The translations under genes were made by a program, and so were the position numbers. DNA of 64,000 nucleotides from Oreohelix idahoensis (taxonomy: Eukaryota > Mollusca > Gastropoda > Stylommatophora > Oreohelicidae), in the NCBI GenBank assembly GCA_024509875.1, contig JAMPIV010017766.1, positions 1 to 64,000 of the forward strand, given 5' to 3'. Under the pieces are notes generated by a model. The model was not told the origin of the DNA. It did no database searches and saw only the letters and a list, made by a program, of their open reading frames with translations. Shown piece by piece: positions 55,481 through 64,000 of this stretch (its first letter is position 1; each line of letters starts with the position of its first letter).

Positions 55481-56775
55481 TACTTTGCAAAAAAAATGGC
55501 AGTCATATTGGTTAGCAAAATATGCTGAAATCTAATTAAATATGCATGTTCAGCCCAAAATTTGCACTCCACTTAAGTGAGCAAACACTACCAAAAGTAA
55601 AAAAAAATTAGCGGAGAGTAAAGTCCCTTGATAATAGAGCAGACGACAATTTCTAATGCTAGTGGCAGAAAATAGATACAAAGTCAAAGTGTATGTTAAT
55701 TTCACAGCTTTGGAATGAAGGAAATCAAACATGTTCCAACATTTCTAAAACCTTGAACATTCCTGAGCAGACTGTCTACAGAGTTGTGAGTAAATTAAAA
55801 GCAGGTAATGGAATCGAGCGAAAGGCAGGTAGTGGGAGGCCAAGAATTTTGGACACAAAGGACCATCGGCGTCTCGCCCAAATCGTTCGGGCTGGGCCAA
55901 TGAAGAGTGTAGAAAACATACGGCAGCGCATGATCGATTTGGGAAGCCCAGAGGTATCTAATGCTACTGTCAACCGGGAGCTACACAGGATGAATTACAC
56001 AAAAAAGCGGGTAATTTCGTCACCATTGCTCACAGAGACTTACAAACAGATGCGCTTGAACTGGTGCCACGAACACCAAAATTTGTCATGGGACAGTGTG
56101 AGTTTTTCAGATGAATGTTCTGTTTGGTCTTATCCTGCTCAAATAAATATTTGGACGAAAGACTCTGTAACGCCTGTGTACCAGTGACCGAAACATACCC
56201 AGAAATTCCATCTTTGGGGAGGGGTGTCAGCAAGAGGTGCCACCCCACTGTGTGTTTTCACAGGAATTCTCACGAAAGAAAGGTACATCGACATACTAGA
56301 GGGACACCTTCTGCCATTTATGCAGGTCATGTACCCCGATGGGTGCACATTTCAACATGACAATGACCCAAAGCATACAGCTCATACCATCAAAGCATGG
56401 CTGCAAGAGAAGAATGTGATAGTGCTGAAGTGGCCCAGCAACAGTCCCGACCTAAACCCAATTGAAAACGTTTGGGCACTACTCAAGAATCATTTAAAAA
56501 AGAGTGGACTCAGAGACGTTGAACAATTGAAGAAGGTAGCTGAAAAATACTGGGACAGTCTGACTCACAATTACCTACAAACATTTGTGGGAAGTATGCC
56601 TCGCTGCATCCAGGCTTGCCTTGCTGGAGAAGGCAACATTATATTGTACTGAAACCACTGTTAATAGATAGGGGAGATACCAATCTTCCTCTGGACATAC
56701 AGTTTTTATTATTATTTGCTTCTATCAGTGTGCTGTGTTGCGAAAATATGACTGCCTTTTTTTTTGCAAAGTACT
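55478..56775 (+). mobile_element. Tc1/mariner-type transposon inserted in TA repeat
   Basis: Terminal inverted repeats: CAGTACTTTGCAAAAAAAAT at 55478 and the complement of AGTACTTTGCAAAAAAAAAG at the right end, each followed by GGCAGTCATATT. The outermost bases of the right end are missing. TA flanks are expected for this family, but the TA-repeat context hides the exact target duplication. Length about 1.3 kb is normal. Confidence 0.93.
55693..56652 (+). pseudogene. Tc1 transposase with single nonsense codon
   Basis: Helix-turn-helix region (NISKTLNIPEQTVYRVVSKL, then GSGRPRILDTKDHRRLAQIV) leads to the catalytic domain: VSFSDECSVW (first Asp), FQHDNDPKHTAH (second Asp) and SPDLNPIENVWALL (Glu), with 34 residues between the last two (DD34E). 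The only break is TGA at 56185-56187 where CGA (Arg) is likely in the family; the frame then continues unchanged to the natural end, 319 codons in all. The start at 55693 gives a slightly short N-terminus. A very recently inactivated copy. Confidence 0.92.
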
Positions 56776-56800
56776 ATATATATATATGTATATATATATC

Positions 56801-57540
56801 AGTGGTGCACCACTTCACATACCTAGGGTCTACCATCAATGACAAACTCTCACTGGATACAGAAATCGACAGCCGCATTGGCAAAACTGCAGCTACCTTT
56901 GCCCGCCTCACATCGCGTGTTTGGGGAAACTCTAAACTCACAATGAAGACCAAAGCTGCGGTATATAATGCCTGCGTCACCAGCACACTCCTATATGGCA
57001 GCGAGACCTGGACGACCTATGCTAAGCAAGAAAGAAGGCTCAATACCTTCCATTTGCGGTGTCTACGCCGCATCCTCGGCATCTCGTGGAAAGATAAAGT
57101 GACAAATGTCGAGGTGTTGTCACGTGCTGGCCTTCAAAGTATGTATATGCTTCTTAGACAACGCAGACTTCGCTGGCTTGGCCATGTTCGCCGCATGGAA
57201 GATGGTCGCATCCCAAAAGATATCTTCTACGGACAATTAGCAGATGGCAAGAGAACAGTTGGGCGACCACAGCTGAGGTTCAAAGATGTGTGCAAGAGAG
57301 ATATGAGGGCACTGGACATGGATCCAGCAACATGGGAGGATGAAGCTGCCGATCGCACTAAGTGGCGATGCTATTTACGGCGCCACCTCAGATTGGGCGA
57401 AGAGAGGCTCACACAAGAAGCAGAGGTGAGGAGAAAACGTCGAAAGGAGCACCAGGAAAATAAGCAGCTGAGGGCTGTCACCTCAGGGGCGCATTCCCAT
57501 AGTCAGTTATGACTGAAGGGGCTATTATTATTATTATTAT
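56801..57540 (+). mobile_element. LINE-C copy 2 with ATT tail
   Basis: A 5'-truncated LINE-C whose open frame (about 56803-57512) reads VHHFTYLGSTINDKLSLDTE, GKTAATFARLTSRVWGNSK and the same C-terminal region as at 18.1 kb (LYGSETWTTYAKQ, GRPQLRFKDVCKRDM). It ends in (ATT)n at about 57522-57542. TATATATATC on both sides fits a TSD within the TA repeat. It extends about 110 bp further 5' than the 18-kb copy. Confidence 0.9.
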
Positions 57541-57544
57541 TATA

Positions 57545-58445
57545 TATATCAAATCGCACACACAAGCACTTTACCTTAACACAAACTCAGGTTGATGTAA
57601 AGAGGAGTCGACCGCTTTTTTAATATAGCTTTGAAACAGAATTCATAGACGCATTAAAAAGGGTTAGTTTTAAGAATCCTAACTCTAACTCTGTGTGATC
57701 AGAGTCGGATTAAGCCGAGAAGGGCTGCTAGTCTGTTTGGTGTTTGGGCTCCCTTTCAATATTTTAATTCAAACCCCTTAAAATGGTGGTTGTCTTACTA
57801 TCATTTCACCCCAAACCCATTCCTTGTTTTAAGCTTTTTAAAAAAAATAATATTTTAAATTAATAACTAACTTTAAAGTGGTGTGTATAGCCACATGGCG
57901 GCAGATATATACTAATCTAGTTTATAATCTGAGGTAGCCTATGTGTATTGTGTAGCCCTATATGTTTAGTGTGACCAGAACTGAATGATCTCATATCTAA
58001 TCACATCAACAGCCATGTTAGCTTTGATGGCCAGCTCCAATAGATCTCAAGTGTCTTCTCTCCCTTGTCTTAATGCTTATGATAATAGACTTTTTCTCAT
58101 CAATTTCTTGATGTCATCCTCCTACATACAACACTGTTTTCCTCCTGCACCTATGCATTCAAATTGTCCTCCCATTATGGTTTACAGCAAAGTGGTAGGC
58201 CTATGTATTTGTATATGATCAAAATATTTTGACTTTGATCTTGTTAATTATTTCTCTTGTAATTCCTGGCTGTTCTAGCACTTTTCTCCCTTTATTTCAT
58301 GAGAATCACCTCATTTATCTATATATCTAAATCTCAAGGGCTTCAATTCTTTCTTCTAACTGCTTGAACATTGTCCCATTTTCTGCACCACACAGTAATT
58401 AAAAAAAATAACACTTGAGGACTGTCATTTTTAATTTGTGAGTGC
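57545..58445. other. Region without recognisable gene
   Basis: AT-rich, with no conserved frame. A purine-poor stretch near 58020-58200 has a short ORF without known motif. Confidence 0.35.
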
Positions 58446-59578
58446 TTGCCCCTTACTACTTCTTACAACTTAGTCGTTGCTCTTCTACCGTGGGGCGTAG
58501 AGATTTGCCTGAGAGAGTACCATACTTTCCTATTGGCTGTTAAGGTCCACTTCAAAAGTATGCTGTAGACAAAATATCCATCTGGCCTGATCTCCAATCT
58601 AGTTCTCATTCCTTCAGAGATTGTCCAGTTTTGTCCATCTGGCCTGATCTCCAATCTAGTTCTCATTCCTTCAGAGATTGTCCAGTTTTGTCCATCTGGC
58701 CTGATCTCCAATCTAGTTCTCATTCCTTCAGAGATTGTCCAGTTTTGTCCATCAGGCCTGATCTCCAATCTAGTTCTCATTCCTCCAGAGATTGTCCAGT
58801 TTTGTCCATCTGGCCTGATCTCCAATCTAGTTCTCATTCCTTCAGAGATTGTCCAGTTTTGTCCATCTGGCCTGATCTCCAATCTAGTTTTCATTCCTTC
58901 AGAGATTGTCCAGTTTTGTCCTCCTAACAAACTCTCAGTTGTCCTGGAGGTCTGGATCCCGAGCTCCTTGGCTCTTTGTTTCCCATATTTGTCATAGTAT
59001 CTGATCTTCTCCCATTCAATAGACATGGTCAGACTATTGTAGTTGTGACTGTTCTACTTGGGTCTGCAGGGCTGGGTTTGTTGTTGTTGTTTAACTAGGG
59101 CTGCTGAACTTCTTGCTCTTATACAGCCAATACCATGTTGAAGACTCCTTGGTATTATTTACACTGTAGATCTAGGCTTTTCCTGTTTCTCTTCTGCTAT
59201 TACGAAATGTGTTGAGTTAAAGTCATGAGCTTGGCTTGCATTTAAAGGATGGTCACATCTGGTCCCAAGCTAAGAGTAAGAAGTGTGTGGCATACTGTGC
59301 ATTCTTGAACATAGGTGGAGCAGTATAAAGCCATCTTCTCTTTTGCTGAGGAATTCTTGATTTGTAGCCTGAAAAATTCTGCCATCCACTGCCCTTTGCA
59401 TAACCAACTCTTCTTTGATGTCTCTTTTCCAGCCTATGACAGGTTTACCTGCTCCAGGACCTGTTCTCCCAGCTTAATCTGATGCCTTCTTCCATTTCGT
59501 GATATCACATTTGTTTTTGTTTTAGAGCTGCTGATGACTATCCCTCTCTTCTCCAGCTCTTCCTTCCAGACTTGCAGG
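58446..59578 (-). pseudogene. Diverged RTE-like LINE 3' region
   Basis: The 3' end lies near 58480 (complement of CTCTACGCCCCACGGTAGAA). The minus strand then carries coding remnants: IEWEKIRYYDKYGKQRAKEL, GIQTSRTTESLLGGQNWTI, and further 5' parts near 59330-59578 matching AAINRGFLSKRE..., GEQVLEQV and EELEKRGMVISSSK equivalents. It includes the 57-bp minisatellite. Its 5' end at 59578 joins a LINE-A scrap. Confidence 0.75.
58576..58919 (-). repeat. 57-bp minisatellite, six copies, inside LINE
   Basis: Six tandem units of 57 bp (GATCTCCAATCTAGTTCTCA, then TTCCTTCAGAGATTGTCC and AGTTTTGTCCATCTGGCCT), nearly identical. Since 57 is 19 codons, the minus strand stays open and encodes a repeated NWTISEGMRTRLEIRPDGQ. 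The single-copy equivalent in other RTE copies is the QHWTVFEG-type segment (shifted frame). Confidence 0.95.
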
Positions 59579-59783
59579 TTGGAATTCCATAAGCCCTCAG
59601 TATTTTCCATAAACTGCCCCTATGTATACTGTCAAAAGCCTTTTCAAAATCAACGAAATTAATGTACAGCTGTCTTTGCCATTCTGAGCACTGCTCTATA
59701 ATGTTCCTGAGGGTAAATATATGATCTGCACATCTTCTGTTCTTTCTAAATCCTGCTTTTTCTTTCCTCAGTTTGTGGTCTAC
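59579..59783 (-). mobile_element. LINE-A RT scrap
   Basis: Matches the LINE-A palm upstream region (complement of GGAATTCCATAAGCCCTCAG through TTTGTGGTCTAC). Its left end joins RTE sequence; its right end joins an exon B relic. Confidence 0.85.
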
Positions 59784-59784
59784 G

Positions 59785-59821
59785 TTTGGTTGTCAGGGTG
59801 AAACAGGAACAAGATAATGAG
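59785..59821 (+). pseudogene. 3' relic of an exon B copy, plus strand
   Basis: Reads VVRVKQEQDNE followed by GTTACA, matching the last third of exon B (VRMEQEQDNE) with the same unusual donor. The 5' part was removed by the LINE-A junction. Confidence 0.6.
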
Positions 59822-59990
59822 GTTACATATTTATTTTGCATACATATATTTAATGGAGCTTAATTAAAGTAGATAATATTTGTAAATTGTCGAGTGTAGA
59901 GCTTTGATCTCTTTGTGATGTGTACATTAGTTTTACTGCCATATTGCAGTGTAAGATATCTTGCTATGGTCTATCACTCTTTCTTCTCAG

Positions 59991-60059
59991 ACTTCAAGAC
60001 ATGTTGAGACTACAGCTGCATTTAGTGGTGAAAAAATAAAACTGGAACCTAGTTGTAAA
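59991..60059 (+). CDS. Candidate 69-nt exon A copy, plus strand
   Basis: CAG acceptor at 59988-59990 and donor GTGAGT from 60060 bound 23 open codons: TSRHVETTAAFSG, ending KIKLEPSCK. It combines the body of exon A with a CK ending as in exon C. Flanking intron bases (TTTATTTGTAAATTATTTTAG) match those beside the array exons. It is in opposite orientation, about 48 kb from the array. Confidence 0.6.
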
Positions 60060-60061
60060 GT

Positions 60062-61360
60062 GAGTAGTTTATTTGTAAATTATTTTAGTAAACTATCATT
60101 GTGTCTTAGCACACTCATTTATTGAACAGATCTACACTTGCAGTATTACATCAAAAACCTGAAAACGTATCATGATAATAATATCCTGTAAGGGTAGCTT
60201 ATACGGTTATTTTCCTCCACAACCCATAAAAAGTACTTGTTCATTGTAGCACTGGAAAACCACAAATTCTTACTGTCATTGAAATTAGCTTTTACATAAT
60301 GTTAATATAGGGCCCAAGTGTTAGAATGTTTCTACTTGTTTCAGATTGTTATATTTATATTTATTTAACATTGTGTCTGATTCCAACCAGAAATGCATTG
60401 CCAATATCAAAAATTTAAAATATAATAACTTACTGCAGGCCCCACTTGGAAGCCTGAATTAAAATTAATTAAAATTATTTTCTTAATTTTTAAATTTTGA
60501 CTTCAAAGCTCTACTGTTTCTGTACTATCGTGTTCAAACAATGTGACATTAATACAAAGGGTATGTCTAACTCATATATCTTTCCCAACATAGTGGACAT
60601 TGTTATGCATAGAACCTTTTGACTTGAATAAACATGACATTTGCACTGAGCACATATCGGCAATGAATATCTTTTCATTTTTGGAAATAACAAGTTTTCA
60701 CAATTGCCTGCAGTGAATGCATTCACATTAATGGAAGTGCAAACATATTCCCACTTACCAGGACACTTTTGCTGGTAGAACTAAATTAAGATGAATGAAG
60801 AACAGGGGGGGAAAAAAAAAACCAGAAATCAAATACAGATTTTTTTGTTTAGAAGGCAAACATTCTCACCACTTAACCAACAAAGTAGCTTGATATATGT
60901 GGTCTTTTATGTGTTTTTTAACAATTTTTAATTATTGCCTGCCTTAGTCAACATGGTGTTTCTGTTGTTAGGCAGGATCATGCTAAGAAAATTATAAGGG
61001 AGCATAGACAGAATTTAACTGTTTTGTTTGTGAGGCTACTAAGAATGTGAATTAAAGTGTCGTGTATAGATGTAATATTTATTACTGCAGTGATATCACT
61101 TCCAGTGATTATCAAACCATCACTGCTCTGAGAATACATCTGCTTCTAACATGGCAAATACTTGTGTGCCACTTAATTATTTTGTTTCATAGATGTGTGA
61201 CAGGGGTTAGGGTTTATGAGTAATATTGTGTCAGTGGCTACCTTACACCCGTGCACTAAGTAAAATTTAATTTAGGACCTTTTGGTGGGGGTTGTAATTA
61301 TTGGTTGCTTACAACCCTTTCAGCAGCAGAATTAGCAATGCAGGCAAAATAATGCTGGAA
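60062..61360. other. Region without recognisable gene
   Basis: Intron-like AT-rich sequence after the exon A copy; no other exon of the family was recognised. Confidence 0.35.
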
Positions 61361-61605
61361 TGGAACAGAATTTAATACCTCAGAACACACATAGTATTCA
61401 TGGACATTATGTCCACAGCATACTTTTGACGAAGGCTTCAACAACCAACTTCTTTCTGTGCATCTGGTAAAGTAAATCAAGAAAGACTCTTTAACAATTT
61501 AATACTACAGAACACCTAGACAGTGTTCGTGGACATTTATGTCCATGGCATACTTTTATAGTGAACTTTAACAACCAGCTTCTCTCTGCACGTCTGGTGA
61601 TGTAA
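61361..61605. repeat. Diverged tandem duplication with ATGTCC palindromes
   Basis: About 110 bp (61361-61470) is repeated at 61491-61605: AATTTAATAC, GGACAT(T)TATGTCC, GCATACTTTT, CAACAACCA(A/G)CTTCT and CATCTGGT(A/G) blocks. Each copy contains a GGACAT...ATGTCC inverted repeat. It is noncoding. Confidence 0.75.
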
Positions 61606-62301
61606 GGATCTTTTGTATGCTGCTGAGAGCAGTTTACATACGGGCAATTTTGGTGTACCTCTGCGTGGATTGGTTCCTATATCATCATTAGACATGATTG
61701 GTGTTCCATGTTTAACATATTAACTACCGAATTGAAAACACTGTGGCGTAATTAAATTTTTTTACCATTTTTCATTCATATGAGGGATTTAATCTATATT
61801 TTCCTTAATTTTCAACAGATGTGTATGAATTATATGTCATTTTGAAGATAAATGAATGTAATATTGCCTAAAGCTGGTAAAAGGAAAGTTTACTTAATAT
61901 GGTAGATATTATTAGTTAGTAATATAAAATGATTGACAGACAAAAATCATTTCAAATTTGTTTTCAAATTATCAACTCATGTTACAATTGCTTGTTTCTA
62001 AGGTAGGTAATACCTTTCTCTTGGTGATTATCATGTAGTATATCCAATAACAAGAAAAACAAACCCAAGAACACACACATTGACAAATATTGACACTATT
62101 GGTAACTTACATTATCACAACTATGCCACTTCCAAAAAAATATAGAAAAGTTTTCCCTGCAGGTGTTGGGAGAAATTAAGCTGTAGGTTTATTAATTTTA
62201 AACAGATTTTTATGAATTCTATGTCATTTTGAAGACAGATGAAGGTACTAGTGCATCAAGCTGAGACAGATATGTTTACTTAGTATGATAGATATTATCA
62301 A

Positions 62302-62969
62302 TGTCACAGGATAGACATTCGCCAACATTTTGAGTTGGTCACGTTGGAGAGTGGCTATGCTGTTAGATTAAAAACCGATCTGGTCAGTTCAGCCAGGACG
62401 GAAGAGGATATGAAAATTTTGGCGCAAATGATTCTAGGAGATGTCTACCGTCCTGTGCGGACGTTGTCCCTTTGTCAGCTGTGGTGCTGGGATTATGTGA
62501 ATGCCATTTTGATTTATATTTCTTGCCGATTTTCAGGTGGTCAGGATTATTTGGTTTACTACTAGAACGTTGGTGTAAGTTCTAGTGGTTTTTTCCTGGA
62601 TATTATTTATGTTAAGTATCTTGCATCCACGTATTGCTTTGCTTCAGTACAGGGCTTAGCTAGTGAGCAAAAGTCATTGTGTAGTCACTGGATAGATTAG
62701 ATCGGTGATTATGTTACTGCTATATTGAGCTGTTAGTTATGTCAAGTAGTTTGGCAGTTCCATTGCATCGTTATTCTATGTGTATTATTAGCCGTGTGTG
62801 GCTTCTGTGTGTGCGCAATATTTATTAAAGGGACCAAACCTGTTTCAGGTGTTATTGCATTATTCATGTCAGCTATTGTGTACTGTGGTCTTACCATTAG
62901 ACAGTGGGCTAAGAGTCTAGTCTTAGTATATATTAAATCCATAGTACCAGTAGAGAGTATATTCTGACA
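62302..62969. mobile_element. Solo LTR (668 bp) with 5-bp TSD
   Basis: Begins TGTCACAGG and ends TATTCTGACA, so the ends are TGTCA/TGACA inverted repeats. ATCAA flanks it at 62297-62301 and 62970-62974, and removing it restores the tandem repeat unit. A TATTAAA-type signal lies near 62824. The 76-codon ORF inside (62335-62565) is therefore not treated as a gene. Confidence 0.85.
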
Positions 62970-63039
62970 ATCAATAATATAAAATGAGTGAAAGAAAAAA
63001 AAAATGCAAGAAACATTTTTTTGTAAATTATCAACTTAC

Positions 63040-63106
63040 CTGCAACTTGCTTGTTCCTGAGGCAGCTAATATTTTTTTCTTGGTGATTGTCATGTAGTAT
63101 ATCCAA
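63040..63106 (-). other. Exon-like block Q, copy 2
   Basis: Encodes LDILHDNHQEKN and CLRNKQVAG ending in a good GTAAGT donor. The acceptor is unclear. Copy 1 near 61979-62048 (LDILHDNHQEKG, YLRNKQL) has lost the donor. Confidence 0.35.
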
Positions 63107-63434
63107 TGACAAGAAAAACAAGCTCAAGAATACACACAATAGCTAATAAATACACTATTAATGACTTACATTATCACAGCTACACCACTTCCAAAAAATC
63201 TCAGAAATCTTCTTCCCCATTTTCACCCTGTAGGTGTTTGGAGAAATTAAGCTGTAGTTTTCTTAATTTTTTACAGATTTTTATGAACTCTTGTGATTTT
63301 GAAGGTAAATGAATGTACTTTTGGAAGAAGCTGAAAATGGTATGTTTACAAGGTATGGGGATATTATAAAAAATATAAAATGATAGGACAGAAACAAATT
63401 TATTAAAAATATTTTTTTTTAATAATCCACTTAC

Positions 63435-63501
63435 CTTCAACTAGCTTGTTCCTAAGACAGTTCGTGCCTTTTTCTTGATGATTATCCTGTAGTATATCCA
63501 T
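63435..63501 (-). other. Exon-like block Q, copy 3, with start codon
   Basis: ATG at 63501 opens MDILQDNHQEKG, then CLRNKLVEG, ending in GTAAGT. A CTACAG inside could instead act as acceptor. It may be a first coding exon (M...) of the family or an intronic repeat; function is not recognised. Confidence 0.35.
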
Positions 63502-63560
63502 TGATAACAAAACCAAACCCAAGAACACACACATTAGCTAATATTTACACTATTAATGTC

Positions 63561-64000
63561 AGCAAATACATGGTGGCCCTTCCCAGTTCCTTGTAGCAAG
63601 AAATCAAATATCTTCACCACCTGACTTGTTGTAGTGTCATTAGCAAGTATATATGATGTATTCTTCCCAAAGTATGTCAATACAGAATAGACACACCCTG
63701 TGGCAGAATCACACATTCCAAAGGTATTAATGTGACGAGCACATTTAAAAAAGGCTCTATTTTATCCTTCCCTTCTGAATCAACATCTCCAAAATGCATC
63801 ATTGTATGGTAAATTATTTCAAACCTAGATCTTGAAAACATTACCATACCAGGGAGTATAATTATGTGGTGTCCGTGCCCAATAGTCTTTTACTGATGGC
63901 TTTTTATGTAAACCCATTGCAGTTGTTACTGGGAAAAATTTCAAAAGCTCATAATCAGTGACAGGTTTCCAAGCAGCAAATGTAGATCTTTTTGAAGATG
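63561..64000 (-). pseudogene. piggyBac-like transposase fragment, truncated by window edge
   Basis: Minus strand from 64000: VTDYELLKFFPVTTAMGLHK, KPSVKDYWARTPHNYTPWYG, then after a frameshift SRFEIIYHTMMHFGD, and after another MCDSATGCVYSVLTYFGK and KGHHVFAD. The order and the motifs (MGLxxKPxxxxYW, RFxxIxxxxHF, CDSxTGY, GKGHHVxxDN) are those of the piggyBac transposase core. The remainder upstream lies outside the window; the downstream end stops where block Q of the tandem repeats begins. Confidence 0.82.

Larger units (their letters stand above)
61770..63560 (-). repeat. Three diverged tandem units of about 380 bp
   Basis: Two alternating blocks recur. Block P (TTAAGCTGTAG...ACAGATTTTTATGAA...GAAG(G/A)(T/C)A(A/G)ATGAA) lies at about 61770, 62165 and 63240. 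Block Q, exon-like, lies at about 61975-62150, 63040-63210 and 63435-63560. The second P block is interrupted by a solo LTR at 62302-62969. The array ends at the piggyBac remnant. Confidence 0.75.

Noticed and set aside
62335..62565. 76-codon ORF starting MVTLESGYAV
   Set aside because: Lies wholly inside a TSD-flanked solo LTR and matches no protein I recognise.

Overview
This is a transposon-dominated stretch of a metazoan genome, almost certainly an invertebrate bilaterian. The evidence is spliced mini-exons with GT/AG borders, APE-endonuclease LINEs, two kinds of Ty3/gypsy element, Tc1 and piggyBac DNA transposons, a tRNA-derived SINE, TA and GACA microsatellites and a 3.1-kb satellite, with no bacterial operon structure. 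An arthropod or mollusc would fit; the sequence alone does not decide. No complete host gene is visible. The host-like signal is a set of very short acidic exons (60-69 nt, ending in motifs such as KIKLEPDYE or IKQELDYE) of the kind often found upstream of zinc-finger exons, although no zinc fingers lie in the window.

Layout. 0-1.3 kb: a degenerate reading frame resembling the N-terminal zinc-binding region of RAG1 (compare the N-RAG-TP elements described in the sea slug Aplysia). 1.9-2.8 kb: LINE RT debris. 2.8-11.5 kb: a tandem array with a period of about 2.5 kb on the minus strand, each unit carrying 69-nt exons plus a truncated LINE (called LINE-A here). The last unit also holds a 139-bp TTAA-flanked MITE. 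11.5-16 kb: dispersed repeats, a GACA microsatellite, LINE fragments and a near-perfect 104-bp palindrome. 16-19.7 kb: LINE-A debris and a nested pair, an RTE-like LINE interrupted by a LINE with an ATT tail (LINE-C). 19.7-22.9 kb: about 56 copies of a 56-bp satellite. 23-27.6 kb: a SINE, one good candidate first exon and dispersed repeats.

27.6-30.9 kb: a complete, very young LTR retrotransposon with identical LTRs, a 5-bp TSD and one intact 894-codon ORF, but without reverse transcriptase and almost all of RNase H. 31.4-45.9 kb: a minus-strand Ty3/gypsy cluster whose domain order (gag, protease, integrase, then RT and RNase H) fits the Gmr1-like group. It is broken by a nearly full-length RTE-like LINE (13-bp TSD) and by a LINE-A tail (13-bp TSD). 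46.8-50.2 kb: LINE fragments interrupted by a T-rich insert with a hammerhead-like motif and by a 1,150-bp solo LTR. 50.4-51.8 kb: a second degenerate gag with an LTR-like piece.

54.3-57.5 kb: a degenerate inverted paralogue of the 24-kb exon region, then a Tc1 transposon with a single nonsense codon inside a TA microsatellite, then a second LINE-C copy. 58.4-60.1 kb: an RTE-like 3' end with an internal six-copy 57-bp minisatellite, a LINE-A scrap and a plus-strand copy of the 69-nt exons. 61.3-64 kb: diverged tandem duplications, a 668-bp solo LTR and a piggyBac-like transposase remnant that runs off the window edge.

Many insertions can be ordered from target-site duplications and interrupted reading frames, so the window reads as a layered history: exon duplication, LINE-A insertion, tandem amplification, then MITE insertion; and Gmr1-like element, then RTE-like and LINE-A insertions. 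Family names rest on motif recognition without database searches.
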